From positions 2,031,697 through 2,095,696 of the forward strand of contig OY282371.1 of NCBI GenBank assembly GCA_958295715.1: a stretch of DNA of 64,000 nucleotides, in the 5' to 3' direction. This stretch comes from an uncultured Dehalococcoidia bacterium (GTDB taxonomy: Bacteria > Chloroflexota > Dehalococcoidia > Lucifugimonadales > GCA-2712585). Both the position numbers and the translations under genes were made by a program. This document shows, one piece after another, positions 43,922-52,003 of the stretch (within the stretch, counting starts at the first letter, position 1; each line of letters starts with the position of its first letter). The notes under the pieces were generated by a model, which was not told where the DNA came from, made no database searches, and was given only the letters and a program-made list of their open reading frames with translations.

Positions 43922-44510
43922 CCCTCGTCTCCCAAATCCTCCCTTAGTTATGACACCTTGGCGTAACCGTCATTCCCGCCTCATCATCATTCCCGTCTCC
44001 CCCTCGCCCGCCTCCCCATCCGTCATTCCCGCTCCCCCTCACCGTCATTCCCGCGAAGGCGGGAATCCAGGAACCTCACAACAGAGAACCAACGCCCTTC
44101 AAAACAAAATGGGCGCACGCGCCCTTCCCGCCTCCCCTTTCCGTCATTCCCGTGAAAACGGGAATCCATCCCCCCTGTCGGCGACCGCCATGCATCCAAG
44201 GCCCCTACCTGCCTGGAAAAGCCTCTCCCTTTCCGTCATTCCCGTGAAAACGGGAATCCAGGAACCTCACAACAGAGAACCAACGCCCTTCAAAACAATG
44301 TGGGCGCACGCGCCCTTCCCGCGCAGGCGGGAATCCATCCCCCCGGCGGCGACCGCCACGCGCCCAAGGCCCCGACCTGTCTGGAAAGCCTTCCCATTCC
44401 CCGTCATTCCCGTGAAAACGGGAATCCATCCCCCCGGCGGCGACTGCCACGCGCCCAAGGCCCCGACCTGCCTGGAAAGCCTTCCAACGCCTCTTATTAT
44501 ACCCGAAGGG

Positions 44511-44756
44511 GCGCGCAAGCCTTGAGCGGATTCGCGCCCTTGTGCGCCCTTATGCAATCGTACCAGCGTACCAAAGATTGGAAGATGGATTCCCGCCTTC
44601 GCGGGAATGACGGAAGGGGGGCGCGCAAGCCTTGAGCGAATTCGCGCCCTTGTGCGCCCTTATGCAATCGTACCAAAGATTGGAAGATGGATTCCCGCCT
44701 GCGCGGGAATGACGGAAGGGAGGCGCGCAAGCCTTGAGTGGATTCGCGCCCAGCGT
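44511..44756 (+). repeat. Tandem ~105-bp repeat reaching the thiL promoter
   Basis: Units start at 44511, 44621 and 44723 with GCGCGCAAGCCTTGAG. The first two each contain a dRS3-like palindrome. The third stops after about 30 bp, where its TTGAGT becomes the -35 of the thiL promoter. Confidence 0.85.
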
Positions 44757-44763
44757 CTATAAT
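44734..44763 (+). promoter_or_regulatory. thiL promoter, near-leaderless
   Basis: TTGAGT (44734-44739), 18-bp spacer, perfect TATAAT (44758-44763). The ATG at 44773 is only 9 bp beyond the -10, so the 5' leader is about 0-3 nt. Confidence 0.7.
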
Positions 44764-44772
44764 TCCCCTACC

Positions 44773-45774
44773 ATGAAAGTTGCCGACCTGGGCGAATTCG
44801 GCGTTATCGACCGCCTCGCCAACCTCATCCGCAGCCGACGCAAGAAGGACGCCGACGCCTTCGGCTTCAGGCTGCTCGTGGACGCCGGGGATGACGCCGC
44901 GGCTTGGCTCGGCCCCAACGCCACTCACCTATTCACCACCGACACCATGGTGGATGGCGTCCACTTCACCACCGCTCACAGTGGTTGGCGCGACGTGGGT
45001 TGGAAGGCCATGGCCGCCAACGTTAGCGACGTCGCCGCCATGGGCGGTCTGCCCCTCTACGCCCTCGTCACCCTGGGCCTCCCCAAGGACTTCGGCACGC
45101 GCGCCATCGACAGCCTCTACGCCGGGATGCTGGACCTGGCCGAGGAATGCAGGTTCAGCCTTATCGGCGGAGACCTCGTCCGCTCACCCGTCATATTCAT
45201 CACCGTTGCCCTGGTGGGGGCCACCGGCGAGACCCCGCTGCGTCGCGACGAGGCCGTCCCCGGCGACCATGTGGCCGTGACCGGCTGCCTGGGTTCGCCG
45301 GCCGCCGGGCTGGAACTCCTGCGGCGCGGCGCGGAGGCCGCCGGCCCCGATGCAGCGACCCTTGTCCAGGCCCACCGCAGACCCAGCCCTCACCTGAGCC
45401 AGGGGAGGGCGCTGGCCGGCGCCGGGATCAAGGCGGCCATGGACGTGAGCGACGGTCTCACCGACGACCTGTCCAAGCTGTGCCGGGCCAGCGGCGTCTC
45501 TGCCCGCGTCGACGCCCACCGCGTCCCCGTAGACCCGGCCCTTAAGAGAGCGTTTCCCCACTCGTGGCGGGACCTGGCCCTGACGGGCGGCGAGGACTAC
45601 GTCCTGCTGTTCACCGCCCACCCCAAGGTCATGGAGGGCGTCCTCCCCCAACTCCCCCACCCCGCGGCGGTGATAGGCGAGATCCGCGATGGGGAGCCGG
45701 GCCGGGTTTCCGTCTGCGACGCTGAGGGAAACGAACTGCCCTCCGCCGGCGGCGGCTGGGACCACTACAGGTAG
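44773..45774 (+). CDS. thiL: Thiamine-monophosphate kinase
   Basis: 333 aa from ATG 44773, chosen because the -10 lies just before it; the upstream in-frame start at 44734 would fall inside the promoter. ThiL phosphorylates thiamine monophosphate to the active diphosphate. Motifs are VDAGDDAAAW, TTDTMVDGVHF, ANVSDVAAMGG, LIGGDLVRSP, AMDVSDGLTDDLSKL and GGEDYVLLF. tsaE begins directly after its stop, so they form an operon. Confidence 0.93.
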   Translation: MKVADLGEFGVIDRLANLIRSRRKKDADAFGFRLLVDAGDDAAAWLGPNATHLFTTDTMVDGVHFTTAHSGWRDVGWKAMAANVSDVAAMGGLPLYALVTLGLPKDFGTRAIDSLYAGMLDLAEECRFSLIGGDLVRSPVIFITVALVGATGETPLRRDEAVPGDHVAVTGCLGSPAAGLELLRRGAEAAGPDAATLVQAHRRPSPHLSQGRALAGAGIKAAMDVSDGLTDDLSKLCRASGVSARVDAHRVPVDPALKRAFPHSWRDLALTGGEDYVLLFTAHPKVMEGVLPQLPHPAAVIGEIRDGEPGRVSVCDAEGNELPSAGGGWDHYR

Positions 45775-46257
45775 ATGACCGCCTCCCTGGAAATCGTCAG
45801 CCGCAGCCCCGAGGAGACCCAGGATATCGGCCGGCTGCTGGGAGCGTCCGCCGCGCCGGGCGACGTCTTCCTGCTGACCGGTCCCCTTGGCGCCGGCAAG
45901 ACCTGCCTAACCCAGGGCATCGCCTGGGGCTTGGGCGTCAAAGAGCACGCCCGGAGTCCCACCTTCGTCCTCATAGCCCGCTACAGTGGGCGGCTGACCA
46001 TCCATCACGTAGACCTGTTTCGCATTGAAGACGCCGCCCAAGCCCTGGACCTGGGGCTGGAAGACTGCCTTAACGATGAGGACGTGTGCATAGTGGAATG
46101 GGCCGACCGGGCGACGGAGGCCTTCCCCCGCCAGTCCCTGCGTATAGATATGGAGCACGGCCAAGAGGGTCAGACGCGGCGGATGAAGCTGTCCGCCGGG
46201 GGCGGCCGCCACGCGCGCCTCCTCTCCGACCTGGCCGCTCGGCGAAAGGGCGCGTAA
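45775..46257 (+). CDS. tsaE: tRNA t6A threonylcarbamoylation ATPase TsaE
   Basis: 160 aa P-loop ATPase needed with TsaB, TsaC and TsaD for N6-threonylcarbamoyladenosine at position 37 of ANN-decoding tRNAs. Walker A is GPLGAGKTCLTQG, and RSPTFVLIARY and HHVDLFRIED follow as in the family. The ATG immediately follows the thiL TAG, with no gap. tsaB starts 1 bp after its stop. Confidence 0.93.
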   Translation: MTASLEIVSRSPEETQDIGRLLGASAAPGDVFLLTGPLGAGKTCLTQGIAWGLGVKEHARSPTFVLIARYSGRLTIHHVDLFRIEDAAQALDLGLEDCLNDEDVCIVEWADRATEAFPRQSLRIDMEHGQEGQTRRMKLSAGGGRHARLLSDLAARRKGA

Positions 46258-46258
46258 G

Positions 46259-46954
46259 ATGCTCCTGGCCATAGACACCTCAACCCAGTTCACCGGGGTC
46301 CTCCTCTGGAAGAACGGCGCGCCGGAGCGGTCCCTCTGCTGGCGTTCGGGCCGGAACGCCACGGCATCCCTCATCCCCGCCGTCCAACGCCTGCTCCAAG
46401 AAGCCGGGGGCAGGGCCTCAGACCTCCACGGGGTCGCCGTGGCCCTGGGACCCGGCGGCTTCAGCGCCCTGCGGGTGGGCATGAGCGCGGCCAAAGGCTT
46501 TGCCCTGGCCCTGAACATCCCCATCGTGGGGGTGTCCACCCTGGAGGCCGAGGCCTACCCCTACGCCAACTTGGGAACGCCCATCTGCCCCCTGATAGGC
46601 GTCGGCAGGCGGGAGGTGGCCTGGGCCTGCTACCAGGGCGGCGTCGACGGATGGCGGCAGACCGGGCCGGAGGAGATAACAACTCCCGACAGCCTCCCCG
46701 AACTCATCCCCCCCGGGTCCCTGCTGTGCGGCGAGGGGCTGGCGGCCAACGAGTCGCTGCTCAGGGAGGCCCTTGGAACCAGGGCCATCCTCATGGAATA
46801 CCCTGGGCCGTACCAACGCCTGTGGGCCTTGGCGCGCCTGGCCTCCGAGCGGATGGAGGGCGGCCTCGCCGGCGACCCGGCCGCCCTTCAACCCCTGTAC
46901 CTTCGCCGCCCCAGCATCACCCCGCCCAATCCCCCCAGGAAGATTAAACCCTAG
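46259..46954 (+). CDS. tsaB: tRNA t6A biosynthesis protein TsaB
   Basis: 231 aa ASKHA-fold partner of TsaD. The N-terminal LAIDTSTQFTGVLLW and the VALGPGGFSALRVGMSAAKG segment are characteristic. The rest (LIGVGRREVAWACYQG) matches the family more loosely. It lies within thiL-tsaE-tsaB-ndk. No tsaD is seen in the window. Confidence 0.92.
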   Translation: MLLAIDTSTQFTGVLLWKNGAPERSLCWRSGRNATASLIPAVQRLLQEAGGRASDLHGVAVALGPGGFSALRVGMSAAKGFALALNIPIVGVSTLEAEAYPYANLGTPICPLIGVGRREVAWACYQGGVDGWRQTGPEEITTPDSLPELIPPGSLLCGEGLAANESLLREALGTRAILMEYPGPYQRLWALARLASERMEGGLAGDPAALQPLYLRRPSITPPNPPRKIKP

Positions 46955-46974
46955 CCGAGATTTCAGGAGGAAGC

Positions 46975-47439
46975 GTGAGCGCAGACACTCAACAAACCCT
47001 GGTACTCATAAAACCCGACGCCGTGCAAAGGGGGCTAATAGGCCCCATCATCACCAGGCTGGAGGCCCGCGGGCTCAAGATAGCGGCCATGAAGACCCTG
47101 CGAATGGACGGGGAGATGGCCGCCCGGCATTACGGAGCGCACAAAGAGCGTCCCTTCTTTCAAGGGCTGGTGGAGTTCATAACCTCCGGCCCCATCGTCG
47201 CCATGACGCTGGAGGGTCCCAACGCCGTGGACGTGACGCGTAGGACCATGGGATCCACCAACCCGGCCGAGGCCGCGCCGGGAACCATCAGGGGCGACCT
47301 GGCCGTGGACGTGCTGCACAACCTCATCCACGGCTCCGACTCGCCGGAAACGGCGGCCAAGGAGACGGCCTTCTTCTTCAACCCCGGCGAGATACTCGAC
47401 TACACCCGGAGCATAGAGCCGTGGATCACTGAATCCTGA
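46975..47439 (+). CDS. ndk: Nucleoside diphosphate kinase
   Basis: 154 aa enzyme equilibrating nucleoside di- and triphosphates through phosphohistidine. Motifs are TLVLIKPDAVQRGLIG, HYGAHKERPFF, MGSTNPAEAAPGTIRGD and NLIHGSDSPE, the last containing the active-site His. The GTG start is preceded by AGGAGG. Its last 14 bp overlap the end of the convergent rsfS gene. Confidence 0.96.
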   Translation: MSADTQQTLVLIKPDAVQRGLIGPIITRLEARGLKIAAMKTLRMDGEMAARHYGAHKERPFFQGLVEFITSGPIVAMTLEGPNAVDVTRRTMGSTNPAEAAPGTIRGDLAVDVLHNLIHGSDSPETAAKETAFFFNPGEILDYTRSIEPWITES

Positions 47440-47770
47440 CCACCTGCGGGGCCTTGCCCCAAAGCTCCTCCAACCGGTAGAACTCCCGCTGCTCGGGGCC
47501 GAATATGTGGACTATCACGTCTCCGAAGTCCAGGAGGGACCAGCCCGAAGTGTGGGCGCCCTCGGCATGGTGCAGAACCACGCCCATGGCCTTGAGGCGC
47601 TTCACCATGTCGTCCCTCAACGCCCGCGCCTGCCGGTCGGTCCCGGCGGTGAGAACGACGAAGTAGTCGGCGAAGGACGCCAGCCCTCTTATGTCCAGCA
47701 AAACTATATCCTCCGCCTGTAGGTCTAGGGCGATGTCAACCAGCCTATGGGCCGCTTCCGTGGGATTCAG
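47426..47770 (-). CDS. rsfS: Ribosomal silencing factor RsfS, CTG start
   Basis: 114 aa. RsfS binds ribosomal protein L14 and blocks subunit joining in starvation. Conserved parts are EDIVLLDIRG, ADYFVVLTAGTDRQARAL, EGAHTSGWSLLDFGDVIVHIF and EQREFYRLEELW. There is no ATG, GTG or TTG upstream of the conserved N-terminus. CTG 47770 is placed exactly 6 bp after a perfect AGGAGG (47777-47782) and gives the normal family length, so CTG is the likely start. A TTG at 47701 would delete the conserved first helix. Confidence 0.88.
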   Translation of the reverse strand: MNPTEAAHRLVDIALDLQAEDIVLLDIRGLASFADYFVVLTAGTDRQARALRDDMVKRLKAMGVVLHHAEGAHTSGWSLLDFGDVIVHIFGPEQREFYRLEELWGKAPQVVRIQ

Positions 47771-47808
47771 CCTAACCCTCCTAAACGCCTTTGTGGGACT
47801 ATAGGCGG

Positions 47809-47814
47809 ATTATA
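47809..47814 (-). promoter_or_regulatory. rsfS -10 element
   Basis: TATAAT on the minus strand (47814-47809), about 39 bp before the CTG start codon. Confidence 0.5.
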
Positions 47815-47853
47815 GGCCCATGAGCGCGAGCAAACAACACCGGGCGGCGGCGG

Positions 47854-47882
47854 TTGTAACGGATGTCGGAATGGAGTAGACT
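47854..47882 (+). promoter_or_regulatory. Candidate promoter of the amidohydrolase gene
   Basis: TTGTAA (47854-47859), 17-bp spacer, TAGACT (47877-47882), 41 bp before the ATG and divergent from rsfS. Confidence 0.45.
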
Positions 47883-47923
47883 GTTGCCACGCCCCAACCA
47901 CCACGAATAAGGAGAATTGCAGC

Positions 47924-49003
47924 ATGAAAATGCCCTTTGGCGTTATCGACTCCGACGGCCACATAAACGAACCCGAGGATGAGCTTCGAGGCTACCTTGA
48001 GGGGCCTTACGGAGAGATAAAGAACCGCATTCACCGCTACATCCCCAACGCCGACGGCGCCATAGGCGGCGGCATTCTGGTCACCCATAGCTCCTTCGAC
48101 ACCACCCTTGGGGGCAGGCTGGGGGCCAACGGCCCCGAAGGGTTCCCCACCCCCGACGACTGGCTCCGCGTGGCCGACGAGGGCAGCATGTCGACCATAT
48201 GCCTGTTCCCCACCACCCTGCTCGCCTACTCGGTCATCACCGACAACGACTACCTGGTGGCCCTGACCCGCGCCTACAACAACTACATCGCGGAGAAGTG
48301 GCTGAAGCACAGCCCCCGCTTCAAGGCCGTGGCCCTGATGCCCTTCCCCGAGGTGGAGGAGTCCATCAAAGAGATGCGCCGCTGCGTCACCGAGTTGGGC
48401 TTCTCCGGCGTCTTCATCGCCGCCGTGGGCTTCGGGCTGCTGGGCGAGAAGAAGTACCACCGCTTTTACGCCGAGGCCGAAAAGTTGGGAACCGCCGTGG
48501 CCGTTCACGGGGGCCACGCCACCGCCGAGTCCCAGCGCTACACCAAGTTCATCCAGCGCCACACCATCGGCTTCCCCGTGTCCAACATGATGCAGATGAT
48601 GCACATGACCTACGAGGGCGTTTACGAGAAGTTCCCCAACCTCAAGGTCGGCTACCTGGAGGCGGGATGCACCTGGGTGCCCTACATGCTTGACCGCATG
48701 GATGAGGAGTGGGAGAAGCGCGGCTGGTTCGAGACCCCCAACTGCGTCAAGAAGCCCAGCGAATACATCAAGAGCGGCAACGTGTACGTCCACGTCGAAC
48801 CCGGCGAGAAGCTCATCCCCGAGGTTATCCGGGAGATGGGCTCCAACCGCCTCATGTACGCCTCCGACTGGCCCCACTGGGACCACGAGTACCCGGACAG
48901 CGTCTTCAGCATCTGGCAGCGAAACGACCTGACCGAGGAGCAGAAGAAGGGCATTCTGCGGGACAACGCCTTGGAGTTCTACGGCCTCGACAACGGCTCC
49001 TAG
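47924..49003 (+). CDS. Amidohydrolase family protein (ACMSD-like TIM barrel)
   Basis: 359 aa. It resembles metal-dependent amidohydrolase_2 decarboxylases/hydrolases related to ACMSD. The N-terminal metal motif is DSDGHINEP, an Asp variant of HxH. Further ligands are probably in AVHGGHA and ASDWPHWDHEYP. FPNLKVGYLEAGCTWVPYML is a common family segment. AAGGAG precedes the ATG. A decarboxylase of an aromatic-ring product is one possibility; the substrate is not inferable. Confidence 0.87.
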   Translation: MKMPFGVIDSDGHINEPEDELRGYLEGPYGEIKNRIHRYIPNADGAIGGGILVTHSSFDTTLGGRLGANGPEGFPTPDDWLRVADEGSMSTICLFPTTLLAYSVITDNDYLVALTRAYNNYIAEKWLKHSPRFKAVALMPFPEVEESIKEMRRCVTELGFSGVFIAAVGFGLLGEKKYHRFYAEAEKLGTAVAVHGGHATAESQRYTKFIQRHTIGFPVSNMMQMMHMTYEGVYEKFPNLKVGYLEAGCTWVPYMLDRMDEEWEKRGWFETPNCVKKPSEYIKSGNVYVHVEPGEKLIPEVIREMGSNRLMYASDWPHWDHEYPDSVFSIWQRNDLTEEQKKGILRDNALEFYGLDNGS

Positions 49004-49073
49004 ACCCCGCCCTCCAAACCCCGCCAACGCGCCTGGGGTCGCGTCTGAGACGCGGCCCCAGGTCATTTATGGC

Positions 49074-49541
49074 TTGGAACCGCCGGACTTCGGCCCCGGC
49101 AAGGTCCCAGGGGCCTACGCGCTGCTCATCAAGCTAGACTCCCCCCTGACCGCAGCCGTCGGGAAGCTGGGCCTCATCCACTTCAAGCCCGGGGGATACT
49201 GCTACGTGGGGTCGGCCATGAACGGATTAAAGGGCCGGGTGGCGCGGCATCTGAGGCCCAACAAGAGACCGTGGTGGCACGTCGACTACCTGCTGCTGCG
49301 CTCCCCCGTCACCGCCGTGGTGTGGAGCCCGTCGGCCCAACGGTTGGAATGCCGGGTCGCCGAGGCCCTTCGCGGCTCCGGGCTGCCGTCGACGCGGGGA
49401 TTCGGGGCCAGCGACTGCTCCTGCCCATCCCACCTCTTCCATCTCCCGGCCTACGACTCCCTGGGCGACCGCGTCATGGCGGCATTTCGGAGCGTCGCCG
49501 GAGCCTCCCGGACCCATCACGCCTCCCGACTGCGCCCCTGA
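49074..49541 (+). CDS. GIY-YIG-type DUF123 nuclease-like protein
   Basis: 155 aa related to the Uri/DUF123 group. The degenerate GIY part is PGAYALLIKL and the YIG part is GYCYVGSAMNGLKGRVARHL, followed by WWHVDYLL and a C-terminal Cys/His segment with FGASDCSCPSHLF. TTG 49074 is the likely start, with some uncertainty. Its last bases and stop codon lie at the edge of the downstream tandem-repeat array. Confidence 0.85.
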   Translation: MEPPDFGPGKVPGAYALLIKLDSPLTAAVGKLGLIHFKPGGYCYVGSAMNGLKGRVARHLRPNKRPWWHVDYLLLRSPVTAVVWSPSAQRLECRVAEALRGSGLPSTRGFGASDCSCPSHLFHLPAYDSLGDRVMAAFRSVAGASRTHHASRLRP

Positions 49542-50160
49542 CCCGGCCTCAAGGGACGCCCGCCGCGTCATCCTGAGCCACCCCCCAACAACTGACGCCT
49601 TTACAAGCCCTCCAAGCGCGCCAACGCTCCGGGCGCATACCGCCTATGGCCACCCCCGGAATCGTGGCCTATGGCTTCCCGCCGGCGCCCCTGACCCGAC
49701 CTGAAGGGACGCCCGCCGCGTCATCCTGAGCCTTCCCCCAACAACTGACGCCTTAGCATGACGCCTTAGCAAGTCATCCAAGGGAACCAAAGCTCCGGGC
49801 GCATATCGCCTATGGCCAACCCATGAATCGCGGCCTATGGGTTCCCGGCTGCGTCCCTGACCCAGCCTGAGGGGGAGGCCCCTGCGTCATACGGAGCCGC
49901 CCCCAACGAATGACGCCTTTACAACCCCTCCAAGCGCGCCAAGGCTCCGGGCGCATATCGTCTATGGCCAACCCATGAATCGCGGCCTATGGCTTCCCGC
50001 GGGCATCCCTGACCCGGCCTGAAGGGACGCCCGCCGCGTCATCCTGAGCCTCCTCCCAAGGCTGGCGCCTTTACAACCCCTCCAAGCGCGCCAACGCCCG
50101 GGCGCATATCGCCTATGGCCAACCCCGGAATCGCGGCCCATGGACTCCCGCCGGCGCGGG
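49540..50160. repeat. Four tandem ~150-166-bp repeats
   Basis: Units begin at about 49540, 49693, 49859 and 50011 with GACCCGRCCTGAAGGGACGC or variants. Shared inner phrases are GCGTCATCCTGAGCC, CCTCCAAGCGCGCC and GGGCGCATATCGCCTATGG. The units are imperfect and contain no long ORF. The array fills most of the 748-bp gap after the GIY-YIG gene. Confidence 0.85.
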
Positions 50161-50289
50161 GCCGCCGGCTGTCCGGATGCCGGGGCTAGGGCGGGGCCTC
50201 TGACGCTTGCGGCGGTTCCGACTCTAATACGGGATTATAGAACATATAATTTTATATTAGTTTCAAACATTTCCGCATTATTGGGTTGC

Positions 50290-50691
50290 TTATGCGGCCC
50301 CCGGCGTCCCGTAGCTCTTCAACTCAATCACGTTTCCGTCCGGGTCCCTGACGTAGAAGGAGGTCCCCCAGCCGTGAGCGCCCCAGCGTGTCCCCGGCTC
50401 GCCTTCTATCTCAACCCCCTTGGCCCTCAGCTCCTGAGCCAACCCCTCCATCTCCTCGGCCTCAATGACAAGGCAGAAATGGTCCACGTTCTCGGCTCCC
50501 TCAGTCTTGGGCTTCCGTACCAGGTCTATGAGGGCGTCCGGAGACAGGCGCACCGAGGGAAAGGGGGCCTCCCCGCGCCGGAACTCCTCAACGCGCAGTG
50601 CCTCCAGCCCCAAGGCCTCTTGGTAGAACCGCAGGGCCGCGTCCACGTCGCCAACCCGCAGGACCAGGTGATCAAATCCAACTATCTTCAT
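50290..50691 (-). CDS. VOC family protein (glyoxalase-like)
   Basis: 133 aa VOC domain: N-terminal GFDHLVLRVGDVDAALRFYQ, internal HFCLVIEAEEMEGLAQEL and C-terminal FYVRDPDGNVIELKSYG. His8 in the first strand and Glu in VIELK are plausible metal ligands. It stands alone, bounded on both sides by AT-rich DNA (50220-50289 and 50692-50780). Confidence 0.88.
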   Translation of the reverse strand: MKIVGFDHLVLRVGDVDAALRFYQEALGLEALRVEEFRRGEAPFPSVRLSPDALIDLVRKPKTEGAENVDHFCLVIEAEEMEGLAQELRAKGVEIEGEPGTRWGAHGWGTSFYVRDPDGNVIELKSYGTPGAA

Positions 50692-51085
50692 AATGCCCCT
50701 CGCAATACGATACTTATCTTAAATTAGTTTTATGTTTTTCTTGTATTTAGCTTGACAAAACGCCGATTTTATGGTTAGGTTATCGGGTTCCCCCAGTCTA
50801 TCAGATAAATTGGCTTAGTACAGTTTCGGCTAGGCCATTTGGCAGCCCGGCTACCACGGCCTTTGCGGTTCTCGCCTTGCTGACCGGTTGCGTCTTGGGA
50901 AGTAAACTTTTCTGCTGCGAGCCTGGGATTATGTTGTTGAGGAGGTGCGGATGGAACCATCATTTACAAGCGGGGGGAGAGACCAGACTCGCGGCGACCC
51001 CACAACGCCCGGTCCGGTTTAGCCCTCCGATTTTTCACGGACTACACCCCGGGACCAAACATTATTTGGAGGTGAGGATGCAATC
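50692..51085. other. 394-bp AT-richer intergenic region
   Basis: Between divergent VOC and MBL genes. TTGACA at 50752-50757 is a good -35 on the plus strand, but the matching -10 is weak (TTAGGT/TAGGTT near 50775). An open frame around 50850-51089 has a short hydrophobic part and LLTGC but no good start, and I do not call it a gene. No riboswitch is recognised. Confidence 0.45.
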
Positions 51086-51916
51086 ATGATGAGCACTTCG
51101 ATCAAACTGCTTTCAGACGGAACCATCAAGCGAGATGGCGGCTGCATGTTTGGGCACCTGCCCAAGACTAAGTGGGAGCGCCGCATATCGACGGACAGAA
51201 AGAACCGCATGACCTTGAGCCTGAACTGCCTTCTCATTCAGTTGGCGGGCAAGAACATCATCGTAGACACGGGGGTTGGTTCCAAGGAGATGGACGGCCT
51301 CCGCGAGGAGTACGGCCTCGGCCCCAGCAGGCTGACCAAGAGCCTGAAGAGCCTGGGCGTGCTTCCCAACCAGATAGACATCGTAATACTTTCCCATCTT
51401 CATTTTGACCACTGCGGCGGCTGCACCAAGCTGGACCGCACCGGCGCCCTGATTCCCACCTTCCCCAAGGCCACCCACTTCGTTCAGAGGGAGTGTTGGG
51501 AGGAAGCCACCCACCCCAGCGAACGGTTCCGCAACGTCTACTTCGAGAACGACTTCCGCCCCATTGAGGAGTGGGGCCAACTGGAGCTTATTGACGGTGA
51601 CTACGAGTTGCTGCCCGGCCTATCCGTGACCAAGACCGACGGGCCGGCCCGCGGGCATCAGATAGTCACCCTAAACCACGGCGGCGAACGGCTGGCCTTC
51701 ATGGGGGACCTGGTCCCCACCGCCCACCACCTGGACCTGGCCTCCATTCCCGCCTTCGACCAGTACCCCGAGGAGACCCTGGAGATGAAACGGGAGACGC
51801 TGAGCCGCGCCCAGCGGGAGGGCTGGCTCCTGATCTTCTCCCACGGCACCGACAAGAAGGCCGGGTATCTGGAGGACTACAACGGCAGGACCCATCTCAG
51901 GCCCATAGAACTCTAA
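51086..51916 (+). CDS. MBL-fold metallo-hydrolase
   Basis: 276 aa metallo-beta-lactamase-fold enzyme. Zinc motif SHLHFDHCGG, an Asp/Gly-rich strand IIVDTGVGS, GHQIVTL, FMGDLVPTAHH and a C-terminal FSHGTD. It resembles the lactonase/quinolone-signal-hydrolase-like group. GGAGG lies upstream of the adjacent ATGATG. The substrate is unknown. Confidence 0.9.
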   Translation: MMSTSIKLLSDGTIKRDGGCMFGHLPKTKWERRISTDRKNRMTLSLNCLLIQLAGKNIIVDTGVGSKEMDGLREEYGLGPSRLTKSLKSLGVLPNQIDIVILSHLHFDHCGGCTKLDRTGALIPTFPKATHFVQRECWEEATHPSERFRNVYFENDFRPIEEWGQLELIDGDYELLPGLSVTKTDGPARGHQIVTLNHGGERLAFMGDLVPTAHHLDLASIPAFDQYPEETLEMKRETLSRAQREGWLLIFSHGTDKKAGYLEDYNGRTHLRPIEL

Positions 51917-52003
51917 CCCTCCCCGACGGCCAGGACGACAACGGTCTAGGGGGCGACGCGGCGTCGCCCCCTAGACCCCATAACCCACCCTTAGCAGCCG
52001 GCC

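Larger units (their letters stand above)
43922..44772. repeat. Repeat-rich intergenic region with nested and tandem repeats
   Basis: About 850 bp, no gene. dRS3-like palindromes lie at 44047-44066, 44146-44165, 44238-44257, 44315-44334, 44406-44425, 44589-44608 and 44691-44710. Composite blocks containing GAACCAACGC and GGGCGCACGCGCCC lie at about 44078-44135 and 44270-44334. A 70-bp block with CCAAGGCCCCGACCTG recurs three times (about 44190, 44360 and 44455). A tandem repeat of about 105 bp occupies 44511-44722 and continues partly into the thiL promoter. Confidence 0.8.

Noticed and set aside
43970-44722. CRISPR array
   Set aside because: Repeats are palindromic, irregularly spaced and of mixed type, without uniform spacers or cas genes.
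50850-51089. Possible small lipoprotein (LLTGC motif)
   Set aside because: No suitable start codon or n-region; sequence after the Cys is unlike a mature protein.
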